DNA from: Clostridia bacterium
GTDB taxonomy: Bacteria; Bacillota; Clostridia; TANB77; CAG-508
Assembly: GCA_017625035.1 (NCBI GenBank)
Contig: JAGALX010000058.1
Span: 1-63,444 of the forward strand
DNA: 63,444 nt
Reading direction: 5' to 3'
A model generated the notes under the pieces. It had not been told where the DNA came from. It was given only the letters and a program-made list of their open reading frames with translations, and did no database searches. This document shows positions 29,237 to 39,521 of the stretch, piece after piece. Within the stretch, counting starts at the first letter, position 1, and each line of letters starts with the position of its first letter. The position numbers were made by a program, and so were the translations under genes.

Positions 29237-30244
29237 TTAATTATTTTTTAACTTTTTTGCTTCTAACAATAATTTATCAAAATCAGAAGTAATTTTTTGT
29301 GTCTTATTGAATTCATTATACTCTTTTTCAGCTTTTTCTTCAGCCATTTTTCTAGAGATTTTTCCATTATCTTTTAGAATATCATATTTTCTAAATTCTA
29401 AAAACTCATTAACACTTTTAGAAAATTCTTCCATTGTAAAAGTATTTTCTCTTTCTACCAAGTCTTCTATATAATCAAAATATCCTGTTACTGCTCTTTC
29501 TAATCTTTTTATCTGCTTTTCTTCTAAATAGTTCTTGGCAATCATTACATCAGATTTTAATATTCTTCCATCTGGAGAGTTTTTCCAAGTAGTTAGTCCC
29601 ATATTTTCTTTAGTATGGTCTGCTTTTTGATATATGATTTCTGCCGCTGTATTTCCAGTAATTGCAAAGTGGAATTTGTTTTGAATCATTGCATAAAACT
29701 GATGTGTTATTTCTGAATTTTTATCATAATCAATACTACATTCTGCAAATATATCTGTTATTTGTTGCCATATCCTACGTTCGCTTGTCCTAATTGAACG
29801 AATGCGTTCTAAAAGTTCCTTAAAATAGTCTTTTCCAAATTTAGGGCCATTTTTTAGCATTTCATCATTTAAGACAAAACCTTTTTTTATGTACTCTTTT
29901 AATGTGTTTGTTGCCCATATTCTAAAATCTGTTGCTTCTTTTGAATTTACTCTATATCCAACTGCTATAATTGCGTCTAGACTATAAAAATTTGTATTAT
30001 AGTTTTTGCCATCATTTGCAGTTATTCGAATTTTTCGAATAACTGATTCTTCATTTAACTCTTCTGATTTAAAAATTTCTTTTAAATGATAATTTATAGT
30101 ATTTACTTCAACATTAAATAATTTAGACATTGATTTTTGAGTTAGCAAAAAATCTTCTTCATCATATAAAACTTCTACTGATATATTCTCATTGTTTTGG
30201 CTTTGATATATAATTAAATCTTTCAAATTTTCTATGTTGCTCAT
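29237..30244 (-). CDS. RhuM family protein
   Basis: The 335-residue protein starts with LKDLIIYQSQNNENISVEVL, then DDEEDFLLTQKSMSKLF-like sequence and the DNA-binding-type helix region with VNTINYHLKEIFKSEEL, and later AIIAVGYRVNSKEATDFRIW, the hallmark of RhuM. RhuM proteins are found on genomic islands and beside Fic/Doc toxins, but no partner toxin is next to it here. The tail is a charged coiled-coil-like segment. Precise function unknown. Confidence 0.85.
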   Translation of the reverse strand: MSNIENLKDLIIYQSQNNENISVEVLYDEEDFLLTQKSMSKLFNVEVNTINYHLKEIFKSEELNEESVIRKIRITANDGKNYNTNFYSLDAIIAVGYRVNSKEATDFRIWATNTLKEYIKKGFVLNDEMLKNGPKFGKDYFKELLERIRSIRTSERRIWQQITDIFAECSIDYDKNSEITHQFYAMIQNKFHFAITGNTAAEIIYQKADHTKENMGLTTWKNSPDGRILKSDVMIAKNYLEEKQIKRLERAVTGYFDYIEDLVERENTFTMEEFSKSVNEFLEFRKYDILKDNGKISRKMAEEKAEKEYNEFNKTQKITSDFDKLLLEAKKLKNN

Positions 30245-30279
30245 ATTACGCTTCCTTTCTTTAAATTGCTAAGAATTTT

Positions 30280-30825
30280 CTAATACTTCAATTTATCAAA
30301 TACTCTAAAAGACCCAACCGTTCCGATTTCGGAAATTCCAAAATTGATTTCATTTACATCTAAAATCATCGGAAATTCAAATTTTGATTTCAGTGTTTCC
30401 ACCATATTATTCAACTTATCATCTATATTTGAATCTTGAAAAATAGTCGAATGAAATTGAAAATTATCGCCATCAAACTTTATTAACGGTATTTCATATT
30501 TTTCTAACAACTTTTCATTAAGCATATTATGCAAATTCCTTAGTGTTTCATTTTCTTCTATATTGAACCATATAACTCCATTATTTAATTTGCTTATTCC
30601 TGTGATTACTATTTTGATGTTTGTTAAATTATCTTTCAAAATTGATTTCATATAATTAATAATTTCTATATAATTTGCTGTATCAAAGGATGTTTTTAAT
30701 GATATATGTTGTGGAAGTGTAAAAGATTGTTCACTCACATTATAATGATAATTCACTTCTTTACAGATTTCTCTAATTTTTATTTCGTCATTTTTATTAA
30801 AAACTAATCCAGTCCATATATACAT
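30280..30825 (-). CDS. 2H phosphoesterase / 2'-5' RNA ligase-like protein
   Basis: The 181-residue protein carries the two His-x-Ser/Thr motifs of the 2H fold: LPQHISLKTSF near residue 40 and NFQFHSTIFQD near residue 125. The family includes RNA ligases and cyclic phosphodiesterases acting on RNA ends or nucleotides. It lies 35 bp upstream of rhuM on the same strand. The substrate is unknown. Confidence 0.75.
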   Translation of the reverse strand: MYIWTGLVFNKNDEIKIREICKEVNYHYNVSEQSFTLPQHISLKTSFDTANYIEIINYMKSILKDNLTNIKIVITGISKLNNGVIWFNIEENETLRNLHNMLNEKLLEKYEIPLIKFDGDNFQFHSTIFQDSNIDDKLNNMVETLKSKFEFPMILDVNEINFGISEIGTVGSFRVFDKLKY

Positions 30826-30923
30826 ATAAATTTCCTCCCTTATTATTATAATTTGAAATTGTGTGTCGATAAATTGCTTACTCCTAGATTTTAAAATTAC
30901 TCAAAACACTTGCAACAGTAAGA

Positions 30924-31466
30924 TTATTTTTTATTGTGTCGTAAGTATCTGTCCTCCTCTGAAAAAATACATCCACAATATTTTTGCATATACAAACCTA
31001 GCTTCCTTGCTTTTGCTTGTCCTTCTCTAAAACCAATTCTAAAATCTCTATATAAAAATTTTAGTCCATATTTATTTGCAATTTCTTCACATATAGTTAC
31101 TAATTCTTCATGTTTTTGATATGGACTAACTAATAATGTTGTTGTTATTGTATCATATCCGTGCTCTTTTGCATATTTTGCAGTTTGTTCCATTCGTACC
31201 TTATAACAATAATTTGCACATCTATTTGGTAAATCTTGAATTACATTTTTGCAAAATTCATCTAACCCATATTCTTCTTCGAAAATGGCGTTTACATTTA
31301 TACTTTTTGCATATTCTACCAAAGTATCTCTTCTCATTTTATATTCCATATATGGATGAATATTTGGATTGTACCAATATATTGTTGGTTCTATTCCTTC
31401 TGCCCTTAGCGAATCTATGCAATATACACTGCATGGTGCACAACATGTATGCATTAGTAGTTTCAT
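30924..31466 (-). CDS. queH: Epoxyqueuosine reductase QueH
   Basis: The 180-residue iron-sulfur protein does the last step of queuosine tRNA modification (epoxyqueuosine to queuosine), replacing QueG in many anaerobes. The cluster Cys residues are visible in LLMHTCCAPCSVYCIDSL, in LPNRCANYCYKVRM and near the C-terminus in QKYCGCIFSEEDRYL. The central TTTLLVSPYQKHEEL is typical of the family. It stands alone, about 100 bp from its neighbours. Confidence 0.93.
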   Translation of the reverse strand: MKLLMHTCCAPCSVYCIDSLRAEGIEPTIYWYNPNIHPYMEYKMRRDTLVEYAKSINVNAIFEEEYGLDEFCKNVIQDLPNRCANYCYKVRMEQTAKYAKEHGYDTITTTLLVSPYQKHEELVTICEEIANKYGLKFLYRDFRIGFREGQAKARKLGLYMQKYCGCIFSEEDRYLRHNKK

Positions 31467-31546
31467 TATTTTTCTCCTCTTTCTTCTTTATTTTATATTA
31501 TGCTTTTTTCTATTTTTCAGCTGATATCTATTTTTAAGAATTTATT

Positions 31547-33163
31547 TTATTGAGCATTATCTTGTGGTATTGTTGATTGTGTTTCTTCATTTTCTGGAGC
31601 TTGTGGAGCACTGTTTTCTATAGTAGTATTTTCTGTAGTGCTACTTTGAGGTGTTTCTGTATTTAAAGATTCTTCATTTGTAATTTTATTTTCATATATA
31701 TCATATTCTCCAATAGTTCCTATTTTATTTAAATTCTCCTTAATATACGCAACTACTGATTCGGGTGTCTGCCAATTTCTATTATTTTCATCACTCATAA
31801 TTAGATATTTTGCATCTTCATTTTTTATGTTTTCTATTTGAGCACCTTCTCCTCCGCTTCCTAGATTTCCTTTATTAAACATATCATAATTTTTATTGTA
31901 TCTATCAATTGGAATCATATATACTGCTGCACATGCATCTAGTATATATACCTTTTTATCTGAAGAATTTATATAATTATCTATTTCTTGTATAGAATCA
32001 TTTAAACTTTGTGATACATGTATATATTTAAAATTATTTAAGGTAGTGTATTTACTTAAATCTCCTAAAGTTTCTAGATTTTTAAATTCGACATATATAG
32101 TAAATAATATAAGGCCTATCATAGAAGTAATTTCTAAAAATTCTAATATATATTTTGCTGGTAATTTAATATATCTTTTTACAATCCACATTATAGAATA
32201 AGTTAATAAAATAAGTGCAGGTATTATACCTATTAAAAAGTGAATATTATCTGCAATTGGATAAACTATAGCAAAAATTGGTAGACAATATATATTTAAT
32301 AAATAAAATGTTTTGTTTTCTTTTTTTAAACATTTTGTTACTATATTTATTATTACAGATGCTATTAATATAATCGGAATAAAAATACTTAATATTTTGA
32401 TTAATCTATCTTTTGATTGTACTAATGATGTATATGCAATATTATTTGAAAATGTTTTTATTCCAAATATACAGTAATCCAAAAATTCCATAAATGCATT
32501 ATTACATAATAAATATATAATAAATGCGATTATTGGTATGATAATTCCTATAACTCTAAATAATATTGGTTTTAATAATTTTTTAATATCAGGTTTATTT
32601 TTTATAAAGAATAACTGATTAATAACTATAATAAAACAAATTAGTAATCCAATTGATTGTTTTGTACAAAATGATAGTCCTCCTAGTATTCCTATAAAAA
32701 TTTGAGTTGCTATGGTACTTTTTTCATTTTTTACATTTCTTATTTCTAAAAGTATTATTGCAAGTCCTATTGCTAGTACAAAAAAGTTATAGTCTAAGCA
32801 AAAATAATCTCTTAATATGAATGTAATTATTAATATTAATATACTTGTAATTGTTTTTGAAATTTCCAGCTTTTTACAAATTCTATATACTAATATTAAA
32901 TTTAATATTGCTAGTATTGCTGCTAATATTCTTGTTATAAACATTTCGGTTCCAAATATTTTTAGAAAAATTGCTGTTATAAAACTTAATAATGGTGTTG
33001 CTACCATACTTATATCTTTATATGGAACAAGCCCATTTGATATACATCTGGCAATATTAAAATTCCATATTTCATCTAAGTTTGATAATGGTCGTACAAA
33101 TATATATGTTAAAATTGTTATAAAAATTCCAGCCCAAAATATTATATTTTTTAAATTTTTCAT
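31547..33163 (-). CDS. GT-C-type membrane glycosyltransferase-like protein
   Basis: The 538-residue polytopic protein has about 11 helices. Near the N-terminus, VRPLSNLDEIWNFNIARCI puts an acidic pair in the first outer loop, as expected for PMT/ArnT-type GT-C enzymes, which use polyprenyl-phosphate sugars outside the membrane. After the last helix comes an extracellular part (YILDACAAVYMIPIDRYN) and a Thr/Glu/Ala/Pro/Asn-rich low-complexity tail. Substrate unknown. Confidence 0.75.
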   Translation of the reverse strand: MKNLKNIIFWAGIFITILTYIFVRPLSNLDEIWNFNIARCISNGLVPYKDISMVATPLLSFITAIFLKIFGTEMFITRILAAILAILNLILVYRICKKLEISKTITSILILIITFILRDYFCLDYNFFVLAIGLAIILLEIRNVKNEKSTIATQIFIGILGGLSFCTKQSIGLLICFIIVINQLFFIKNKPDIKKLLKPILFRVIGIIIPIIAFIIYLLCNNAFMEFLDYCIFGIKTFSNNIAYTSLVQSKDRLIKILSIFIPIILIASVIINIVTKCLKKENKTFYLLNIYCLPIFAIVYPIADNIHFLIGIIPALILLTYSIMWIVKRYIKLPAKYILEFLEITSMIGLILFTIYVEFKNLETLGDLSKYTTLNNFKYIHVSQSLNDSIQEIDNYINSSDKKVYILDACAAVYMIPIDRYNKNYDMFNKGNLGSGGEGAQIENIKNEDAKYLIMSDENNRNWQTPESVVAYIKENLNKIGTIGEYDIYENKITNEESLNTETPQSSTTENTTIENSAPQAPENEETQSTIPQDNAQ

Positions 33164-33322
33164 TTTTAACTCCGTTCTTAAATTTTTAATAGAGTCATCA
33201 ACATATTAATTCTTCAAATTCAAACCTAAGACCAGTAATAAATGCATTTTTAATATATTAATGCTCTTACCATAAGAAATCTTTTGAATGGATTTATTAT
33301 GATAATTTTATGTAAAATGTTA

Positions 33323-34324
33323 TTATTTCATTTCATATCCCATATGAGCATATGCTGCTGGTAATGGAACCCTTCCTCTTGTAGTTCTTGCTATAAATCC
33401 TATTTGTATTAAATATGGTTCATATACATCTTCTAACGTATCTACTTCCTCACCTATTGTTGTTGCCAAAGCATCTATACCAACTGGTCTTCCACCATAT
33501 TTTTCTATCATAGTTTCTAATATTCTTCTATCTATGTCATCTAATCCAAGTTCATCAATTTCTAGTCTATTTAATGCTACTTTTGTAAGTTTTATATCTA
33601 TATTATTGTCTGATAACACTACTGCATAATCTCTTACTCTTTTTAAAAGTCTATTTGCAATTCTTGGTGTACCTCTTGATCTTCTTGCAATTTCTTCAGC
33701 AGATTTATCGTCTATATTTACTTCTAGTATTTTTGCGGTTCTTTTTACTATTGATTTTAAATCATTTATATCATATAGCTCTAGCCTATTTACAATTCCA
33801 AATCTATCTCTTAATGGAGTTGATAATGAACCAGCTTTTGTTGTTGCTCCTATTAATGTGAATTTTGGTAAATCTATTCTTATTGATTTAGATGTTGGGC
33901 CTTTTCCAATTATTATATCTAATGTAAAGTCTTCTAATGCAGGATATAATATTTCTTCTACATTTTTATTCAGTCTATGTATTTCATCAATAAATAAAAC
34001 ATCAAATTCAGATAAATTTGTAAGTAATGCAGCTAAATCACCTGCTTTTTCTATTGCTGGTCCAGAAGTAACTTTTATATTAGAATTCATTTCATTTGCA
34101 ATAATATTGGCAAGTGTTGTTTTTCCAAGACCAGGAGGTCCATATAATAAAACGTGGTCTAATGCCTCTTCTCTTTTTTTGGCTGCTTCAATGTAAATTT
34201 TCATATTTTCTTTTACTTTAGATTGACCAATATATTCTTCTAACAGTTTTGGTCTTATCGAAGTTTCTAAATTTTCTTCTATACAATTTTCTAGCTCCGG
34301 CCTCATTAATTGATTATTTTCCAT
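33323..34324 (-). CDS. ruvB: Holliday junction branch-migration helicase RuvB
   Basis: The AAA+ motor works with RuvA and RuvC on Holliday junctions. Walker A ([18 protein letters not shown]), Walker B ([12 protein letters not shown]), sensor 1 (GATTKAG) and the arginine-finger region ([11 protein letters not shown]) are present, and the C-terminal winged helix contains [14 protein letters not shown] start at the ATG 13 nt after AGAAAGG; a TTG upstream would add four residues. ruvA and ruvC are not next to it. Confidence 0.97.
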   Translation of the reverse strand: MENNQLMRPELENCIEENLETSIRPKLLEEYIGQSKVKENMKIYIEAAKKREEALDHVLLYGPPGLGKTTLANIIANEMNSNIKVTSGPAIEKAGDLAALLTNLSEFDVLFIDEIHRLNKNVEEILYPALEDFTLDIIIGKGPTSKSIRIDLPKFTLIGATTKAGSLSTPLRDRFGIVNRLELYDINDLKSIVKRTAKILEVNIDDKSAEEIARRSRGTPRIANRLLKRVRDYAVVLSDNNIDIKLTKVALNRLEIDELGLDDIDRRILETMIEKYGGRPVGIDALATTIGEEVDTLEDVYEPYLIQIGFIARTTRGRVPLPAAYAHMGYEMK

Positions 34325-34402
34325 ATTAAAATTCAATCCTTTCTAGATAATCTTTTGTTACAATTCAGAGGGCTAATTTAAAAGCATTAATCCGCTAAAA
34401 TG

Positions 34403-36295
34403 TTATTTCAATAGATTATTCAACACAATAGAATTAGATATAGCAATCTCCTGTTCCATATTATTAATATAATATTTTAATTTTTCCTTCTCACCTTCAT
34501 CTATCATATCCAAGTTTATTTTTTCGCCATCTACTATACTATACCAATCTCCATTATAATAACATTTATCGGTAACAATTATCCCATTATTTAAACACAC
34601 AAAATCTTTACTACCAAAAATATTAGTTCCTAAAGACACACCATCATCCAAACCACATAAATAACTAAGTGTTGGTTTTATATCTAATTTGCTAACAGGT
34701 TTTGTAATTTCTATTTTATCTACTCCAGGAATTTTCATTCCACACACAACATTTACATAATTAATTTCTTTTTCTACATTATTATATTCATGATCGGTAT
34801 CTTGAAGAAATTCCAACATTTCTTCATTATACATTTGCACACCATAATGGTCTCCAAAAATAAAAATTAGTGTATCATCATATAAATCTGCTTTTTTTAA
34901 TTCATCTATAAAAATTCCAAACGCATAATCTGCATAATTTACTGCTTCTAAATAATTTCCAAAGTAGGTGTCTTTGTATTTTCCAACATCTATTGAAACT
35001 TTTTCATATTTATTTTCTAATCCTGGTAAATCAAATCCAGTATGAGAAGAAGCTGATACTATATTCGCAAAAAAGGGACCTTCTGCATTACTTAATTTTA
35101 GGGCAGCTTGTCTATATAAAGATTCATCAGATATCCATTTATTTATAAGTTCACTATTAGAATCAAAACTTTCAATAAAGTCTATTTCATCTACCTCTAA
35201 TAATCTATATACATTTTTTCTATTCCAAAAAGCCCCATCATTTCCATGCATATAGATATTGTAATAATTAGATTTTTTGTATATTTCAAATATATCATCA
35301 TATTCATTACTACTATATTGAGCAAAAGCCATTCCATTTTCTAATGGATATAATGAAGATATTACTGAATGCTCTGAATCTGCAGTTGTAGAATAACTTT
35401 GCGTTATCATATTATTAACTTTTACATTTTCATTCAGAAATTTGTTTAAATTTGGTATTATTTCTTTCCCATTAATAGATTTATTTAACAAGAAATTTTG
35501 AAATGATTCTAATTGCAATAAAATTACATTTTTACCTTCAGCAATACCTTCTAAATTATATAAGTCTGTGTCGTAATTTGAATCATAATCATTTTTTAAA
35601 TTTTCATATGCATTTAAAACATCGCTTTTATTAGAATATTTGGCTGTTTTTCTTAAGTTAAAATTACTTTGCACATCTAAATAATGAAATGCATATAAAG
35701 TGCCCTTTTCTAATTGCATTTTTTTGTTGTATTTACAAGTTTGAGCTTCTGCAACATAACTTGGTATTGTTGTAGTAAATACTGTTATAATAATTACCGT
35801 ATATATTATTGCTGGTTTCCAATTTCTCTGTTTTATTTTTTCTATTTTTATAATTTTTGTTAACATTAATATTACAATTACAAAAAGGTCTACAAAATAT
35901 AATATTTGACTAATGCTTAGCAAATCAGTTATCGTATTAGCAATTTGTTCAGAATATTGTAAATTGCTAATTTGCGAAACAGATATTAAGCTTGTCGAAT
36001 AATTATAGTATAAATTATCTGCAAACATTAATATACTAAGAAATAGATTTAGAATAACACAAAAAGTAAATCTAAGTCTATTTCTTAATATAAACAACAT
36101 AGTTATTATAAACATAGAAAATATAAAAGTTTTTGCAATTATATCAAATTGTATAGTTTCTGCTTTATATATTGTTACACTGTAAAAAAATAGCATTTTA
36201 CAGAATATTATTAAGCCTGTGAAAATTATTATTAATTCTGAATTTACTATTTTATTTGTATAGTCTTTTAGTGCATTTATTATTCTATTTTTCAT
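34403..36295 (-). CDS. LTA synthase-family sulfatase/phosphoglycerol transferase
   Basis: The 630-residue protein has five N-terminal membrane helices (to about residue 180) and an extracellular sulfatase-fold domain. Metal and catalytic elements of LtaS-like enzymes are visible: LLQLESFQNF (Glu), SYSTTADSEHSVISS (catalytic Thr region), NIYMHGNDGAFWNR and FIFGDHYG (Asp-His). It probably moves glycerol-phosphate units from phosphatidylglycerol to a surface polymer. It is 14 bp downstream of an Alg13/Alg14-like glycosyltransferase pair, which may make the lipid anchor or decorate the polymer. Confidence 0.88.
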   Translation of the reverse strand: MKNRIINALKDYTNKIVNSELIIIFTGLIIFCKMLFFYSVTIYKAETIQFDIIAKTFIFSMFIITMLFILRNRLRFTFCVILNLFLSILMFADNLYYNYSTSLISVSQISNLQYSEQIANTITDLLSISQILYFVDLFVIVILMLTKIIKIEKIKQRNWKPAIIYTVIIITVFTTTIPSYVAEAQTCKYNKKMQLEKGTLYAFHYLDVQSNFNLRKTAKYSNKSDVLNAYENLKNDYDSNYDTDLYNLEGIAEGKNVILLQLESFQNFLLNKSINGKEIIPNLNKFLNENVKVNNMITQSYSTTADSEHSVISSLYPLENGMAFAQYSSNEYDDIFEIYKKSNYYNIYMHGNDGAFWNRKNVYRLLEVDEIDFIESFDSNSELINKWISDESLYRQAALKLSNAEGPFFANIVSASSHTGFDLPGLENKYEKVSIDVGKYKDTYFGNYLEAVNYADYAFGIFIDELKKADLYDDTLIFIFGDHYGVQMYNEEMLEFLQDTDHEYNNVEKEINYVNVVCGMKIPGVDKIEITKPVSKLDIKPTLSYLCGLDDGVSLGTNIFGSKDFVCLNNGIIVTDKCYYNGDWYSIVDGEKINLDMIDEGEKEKLKYYINNMEQEIAISNSIVLNNLLK

Positions 36296-36309
36296 TTCTA
36301 TTTTCCTTT

Positions 36310-36789
36310 TTAGTTATTATCAATATAATTTTCAATTATGGATATAACATTGCTCTCGCTTTTTTTATATTCCTTTGGACAAAAGTTATCCATAGATTTT
36401 ATTACTTTACCTAAATTTTTCATATTTATCACATATTTAACATATCCTTGCCTATTAAACTTTTTGGCTATTTGTATTTGATGATTATTAACGTGTTCAT
36501 TATATCTTTTTAATCTTGGTGCAACTATAACTTTCTTTCCCTTTTCTATTGATGAAATTATAGAACCTACACCCCCATGTGTGATTATTAAATCAGCTTC
36601 ATCTTGCAATTTAGAAAATTCATTTTTATCTATCATTGAAAAAATCTTCATATCTTTTGAGTCAAATTTGGTAAATCCAGCTTGTACAATAACTCTATCT
36701 GTAATTATTTTTTTATTTATATTTTCTTGAACAGCGTCTAATAAACGTGTGAAACTATTGTTTTGCGTTCCTAATAATATTAAAATCAT
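36310..36789 (-). CDS. Alg13/PssE-like glycosyltransferase subunit
   Basis: The 159-residue protein matches the donor-binding half of GT28 enzymes: LILLGTQNNSFTRLLDAV at the start and ADLIITHGGVGSIISSIEKG near residue 70. In Alg13/Alg14 (or PssE/PssD, EpsE/EpsF) this catalytic subunit pairs with a membrane-recruiting partner, here encoded immediately upstream at 36883-37353. Together they should transfer a sugar to a lipid-linked acceptor. Confidence 0.85.
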   Translation of the reverse strand: MILILLGTQNNSFTRLLDAVQENINKKIITDRVIVQAGFTKFDSKDMKIFSMIDKNEFSKLQDEADLIITHGGVGSIISSIEKGKKVIVAPRLKRYNEHVNNHQIQIAKKFNRQGYVKYVINMKNLGKVIKSMDNFCPKEYKKSESNVISIIENYIDNN

Positions 36790-36882
36790 GTATAAAACTC
36801 CAATCTATATTAGTTATTTTTTATAATACATTACAATTACAACTTATCCATTTACTTGTAAACAATGAATTAGTTTGAAATT

Positions 36883-37353
36883 TTAGTAAATAGATCCTCC
36901 ATAAATAGCTTTTGGATACAATTCTAACATTTCTTCCCATTGAACTACAAATAGATTTGCAATTGGATATATCATTTTCCCTGACAAGGTTTTAGATTTT
37001 GAATTTGCAAAAGTTTCTATAAATATAATTTTACTTCCAAATAATTTCCCTAAATAGCACATCGGAACTGCAGTATGTGTTCCAGTTGTAACTATATATT
37101 TCGGTCTTATTTTTAAGTATAAATATACAGTTTTTAGACATAAGTATAAATATTTAAAAATATATGTGAATAGTTTACTTCTAGTTCCATATGGTAAAAA
37201 GAAGAACTTATTTCCATATTCTTTTTTAAAATTTTCATTTGTTTTGTCTTTTTCTGTTATTATATATGAATCATATTTTTTAAATAATGGTTTTAATTGT
37301 AATAATTCGCTAAAATGTCCCCCTGTACTAGAAATAAATAATACTTTTTTCAT
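36883..37353 (-). CDS. Alg14/PssD-like glycosyltransferase partner
   Basis: The 156-residue protein has KKVLFISSTGGHFSELLQLK, an amphipathic/hydrophobic segment (LFTYIFKYLYLCLKTVYLYL), then KYIVTTGTHTAVPMCYLGKL and ends YPKAIYGGSIY, the usual pattern of Alg14-type subunits. It recruits the Alg13-like catalytic partner (36310-36789) to the membrane. A 93-bp gap separates the two genes. Confidence 0.87.
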   Translation of the reverse strand: MKKVLFISSTGGHFSELLQLKPLFKKYDSYIITEKDKTNENFKKEYGNKFFFLPYGTRSKLFTYIFKYLYLCLKTVYLYLKIRPKYIVTTGTHTAVPMCYLGKLFGSKIIFIETFANSKSKTLSGKMIYPIANLFVVQWEEMLELYPKAIYGGSIY

Positions 37354-37383
37354 AAAATTATTCCTTTCATTTTTTATTTTATA

Positions 37384-38079
37384 TTATTTTATTACTTCTA
37401 TATTATCATAACCTATAAATAAACCTGTTTCTACAACACCTGTTATTAATTTTAGTGTTTTTTCTAAATTACAATCGATATTTTCAAATTTTACATCTAT
37501 TATAAAATTATTATTTTCTGTTATTATTGGGCCATCTTTTCCTTTGCCAGTTCTTAATGTACATTCTGCCGCCCCTAATTTATAAAGTTCTTGTTTTACA
37601 TAATTTACGGTTTCTGGATAACACTCTACTGGTATTTTAAATTTTTCTCCCAATTTATTTACAAATTTACTTTGATCAGCTAATATATATACTTTTTTAG
37701 AATTTAAAATGTTTAATTTTTCTTTAAACATTGCAGCACCTCTGCCTTTTATTAGCCAATTATTTTCATCGATTTCATCTGTACCATCAAAACTCCAATC
37801 AGGCTTTTTTTCAATTAATGATGCTGTTGGAATTTGTAAGCTGTTACATAATAGCTTTATTTCGTATGATGTTGGAATTGCAGTAATTTTTATATTTTCT
37901 TTTTTAATTTTTTCTGCGATTTCTTTTACTGCTAAAAATGATGTAGAACCTGAACCAAATCCAATAACATCTCCATTATTTACTTTATTTGCTATTTGTT
38001 TTGCTATTTTTATTTTATCTTCTTTATTAGATATTTCTGAATTCCAGTTTGTATATGATTCTTTAATATTCCAATTCAT
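37384..38079 (-). CDS. rpiA: Ribose-5-phosphate isomerase A
   Basis: The 231-residue enzyme interconverts ribose-5-phosphate and ribulose-5-phosphate in the pentose phosphate pathway. Family marks are VIGFGSGSTSFLAVKEIA near residue 40, WSFDGTDEIDE near 90 (catalytic Asp) and IKGRGAAMFKEK after it (catalytic Glu in the loop). Length is normal. It follows the gene at 38114 by 34 bp. Confidence 0.95.
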   Translation of the reverse strand: MNWNIKESYTNWNSEISNKEDKIKIAKQIANKVNNGDVIGFGSGSTSFLAVKEIAEKIKKENIKITAIPTSYEIKLLCNSLQIPTASLIEKKPDWSFDGTDEIDENNWLIKGRGAAMFKEKLNILNSKKVYILADQSKFVNKLGEKFKIPVECYPETVNYVKQELYKLGAAECTLRTGKGKDGPIITENNNFIIDVKFENIDCNLEKTLKLITGVVETGLFIGYDNIEVIK

Positions 38080-38113
38080 TTGTATCCCTCCATTTATTCG
38101 TTACTACATTATT

Positions 38114-39496
38114 TTATTCTATTGGTACATTTTCTCCTGCTTGACTATTATCTGCTGATTGTGTACTTTCATTTAGAATAAGTACTTTTTTTTCTTCATA
38201 TATTTTCGGTGCATTTTCTACTATTGCTTTATATAAATTTTTTAATTCGGTTTCACTTAAATCATTCAAAACAATTTTTAATGAATTATCATAATCAGCA
38301 TTTATTTCAATATCATCTGTTATTTTAGTATTAGAGCTATATATAATATTTAGTTTATCTTTACATATAATTTCCATTTTTGTTGTTACTGATGTTTTAT
38401 CTTCTGATACTTCATTTTGAATGTTAATTTCTTCTACTTGTTCAGATATTTTATTTAATGCATCTGATATTGATAATATAAACTTATTATTATTTTCTCC
38501 TTGATTTAATAGATCTTGCTTTATGTTTATTTTATTATTTTCTTTATCAAATAATATTTTTATAATTTTTTCTTGCTTTATTTTTATATTTGTTTGCAAT
38601 AATTCATAATTTTCTACATATACAGTTACTTCTATAAATTCATCATCTGTTGTTTCAATTTCGTTAATATTTTTTGATATTTCTGAAAACTTATTAGATA
38701 TTGTATTTATTTCTGTAGATTCTGATGGTAAGTTTAACAACTTCATTTTTGAAGAAATTAAATTTAATGTTCTACTATCTTTTGAAAGTTCTAAAAATAC
38801 ATCACTTAATATTTTTTTACATTCATTTTCTGTTAGAGATATTTTATATGCAGTACCTGTATGTATTTTATCATTTACTTTTATTTCTACAGATTCACCT
38901 TTGCTATAATTTTTACTACTTGTACCAGATACCATTAATTTAGTATACTTATCTGTTATATATGATATATCTTCTTGCGATATATCTAATATATCCATAT
39001 ATGTACTTACATTAATATTATCTGGTATTTTTTGTCTATCTTGTATTCCTATTTTTTGTGCTAAATCTTTTAAATTGGTATTTTTTAAAGTTATGTAGCC
39101 ATTTGCTAACTCATCAATTTTTACTCCAACTAGATTGCTTTTTTTTACAAGATTAAAATCTATTATATTGCTTGAATTTTTTTTAAATTCTGTAACAGTG
39201 AAAATATCATTAGCATTTTTGGCGTTTGTATTTACATCTATTGTGTATATATCATCATCTTTTTTAATTTCGAGACTACTTGTAGATTTATATGAATTAG
39301 TAACCTTTTTGTTTTTTATTTCTTCCATTTCTTCATTATTAAAAATTTCGGCAATTTCACTATTTTGTACTGCATATTTCCAAAATAATTGCTGATTTGT
39401 TTTTAAGAAATCCGTTGTTTTATAAAAATATACAAATACTCCTATTACAACTATTAATAAAACTGCAATAATTATTAATATTTTTTTCTTTTTCAC
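38114..39496 (-). CDS. Membrane-anchored extracellular protein, function unknown
   Basis: The 460-residue protein has a basic start, one hydrophobic helix (residues 5-24) and an extracellular domain rich in Asn, Lys, Asp and Glu. HTGTAYKISLTENECKKI resembles part of the plus-strand protein at 3549-5546, and both share the anchor followed by repeated beta-type segments, so they look like distant paralogues. The C-terminus ends QSADNSQAGENVPIE. No catalytic motif was seen. Confidence 0.68.
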   Translation of the reverse strand: MKKKKILIIIAVLLIVVIGVFVYFYKTTDFLKTNQQLFWKYAVQNSEIAEIFNNEEMEEIKNKKVTNSYKSTSSLEIKKDDDIYTIDVNTNAKNANDIFTVTEFKKNSSNIIDFNLVKKSNLVGVKIDELANGYITLKNTNLKDLAQKIGIQDRQKIPDNINVSTYMDILDISQEDISYITDKYTKLMVSGTSSKNYSKGESVEIKVNDKIHTGTAYKISLTENECKKILSDVFLELSKDSRTLNLISSKMKLLNLPSESTEINTISNKFSEISKNINEIETTDDEFIEVTVYVENYELLQTNIKIKQEKIIKILFDKENNKINIKQDLLNQGENNNKFILSISDALNKISEQVEEINIQNEVSEDKTSVTTKMEIICKDKLNIIYSSNTKITDDIEINADYDNSLKIVLNDLSETELKNLYKAIVENAPKIYEEKKVLILNESTQSADNSQAGENVPIE

Positions 39497-39521
39497 TTAC
39501 TATTCCTCCTTGTGAGTGTGT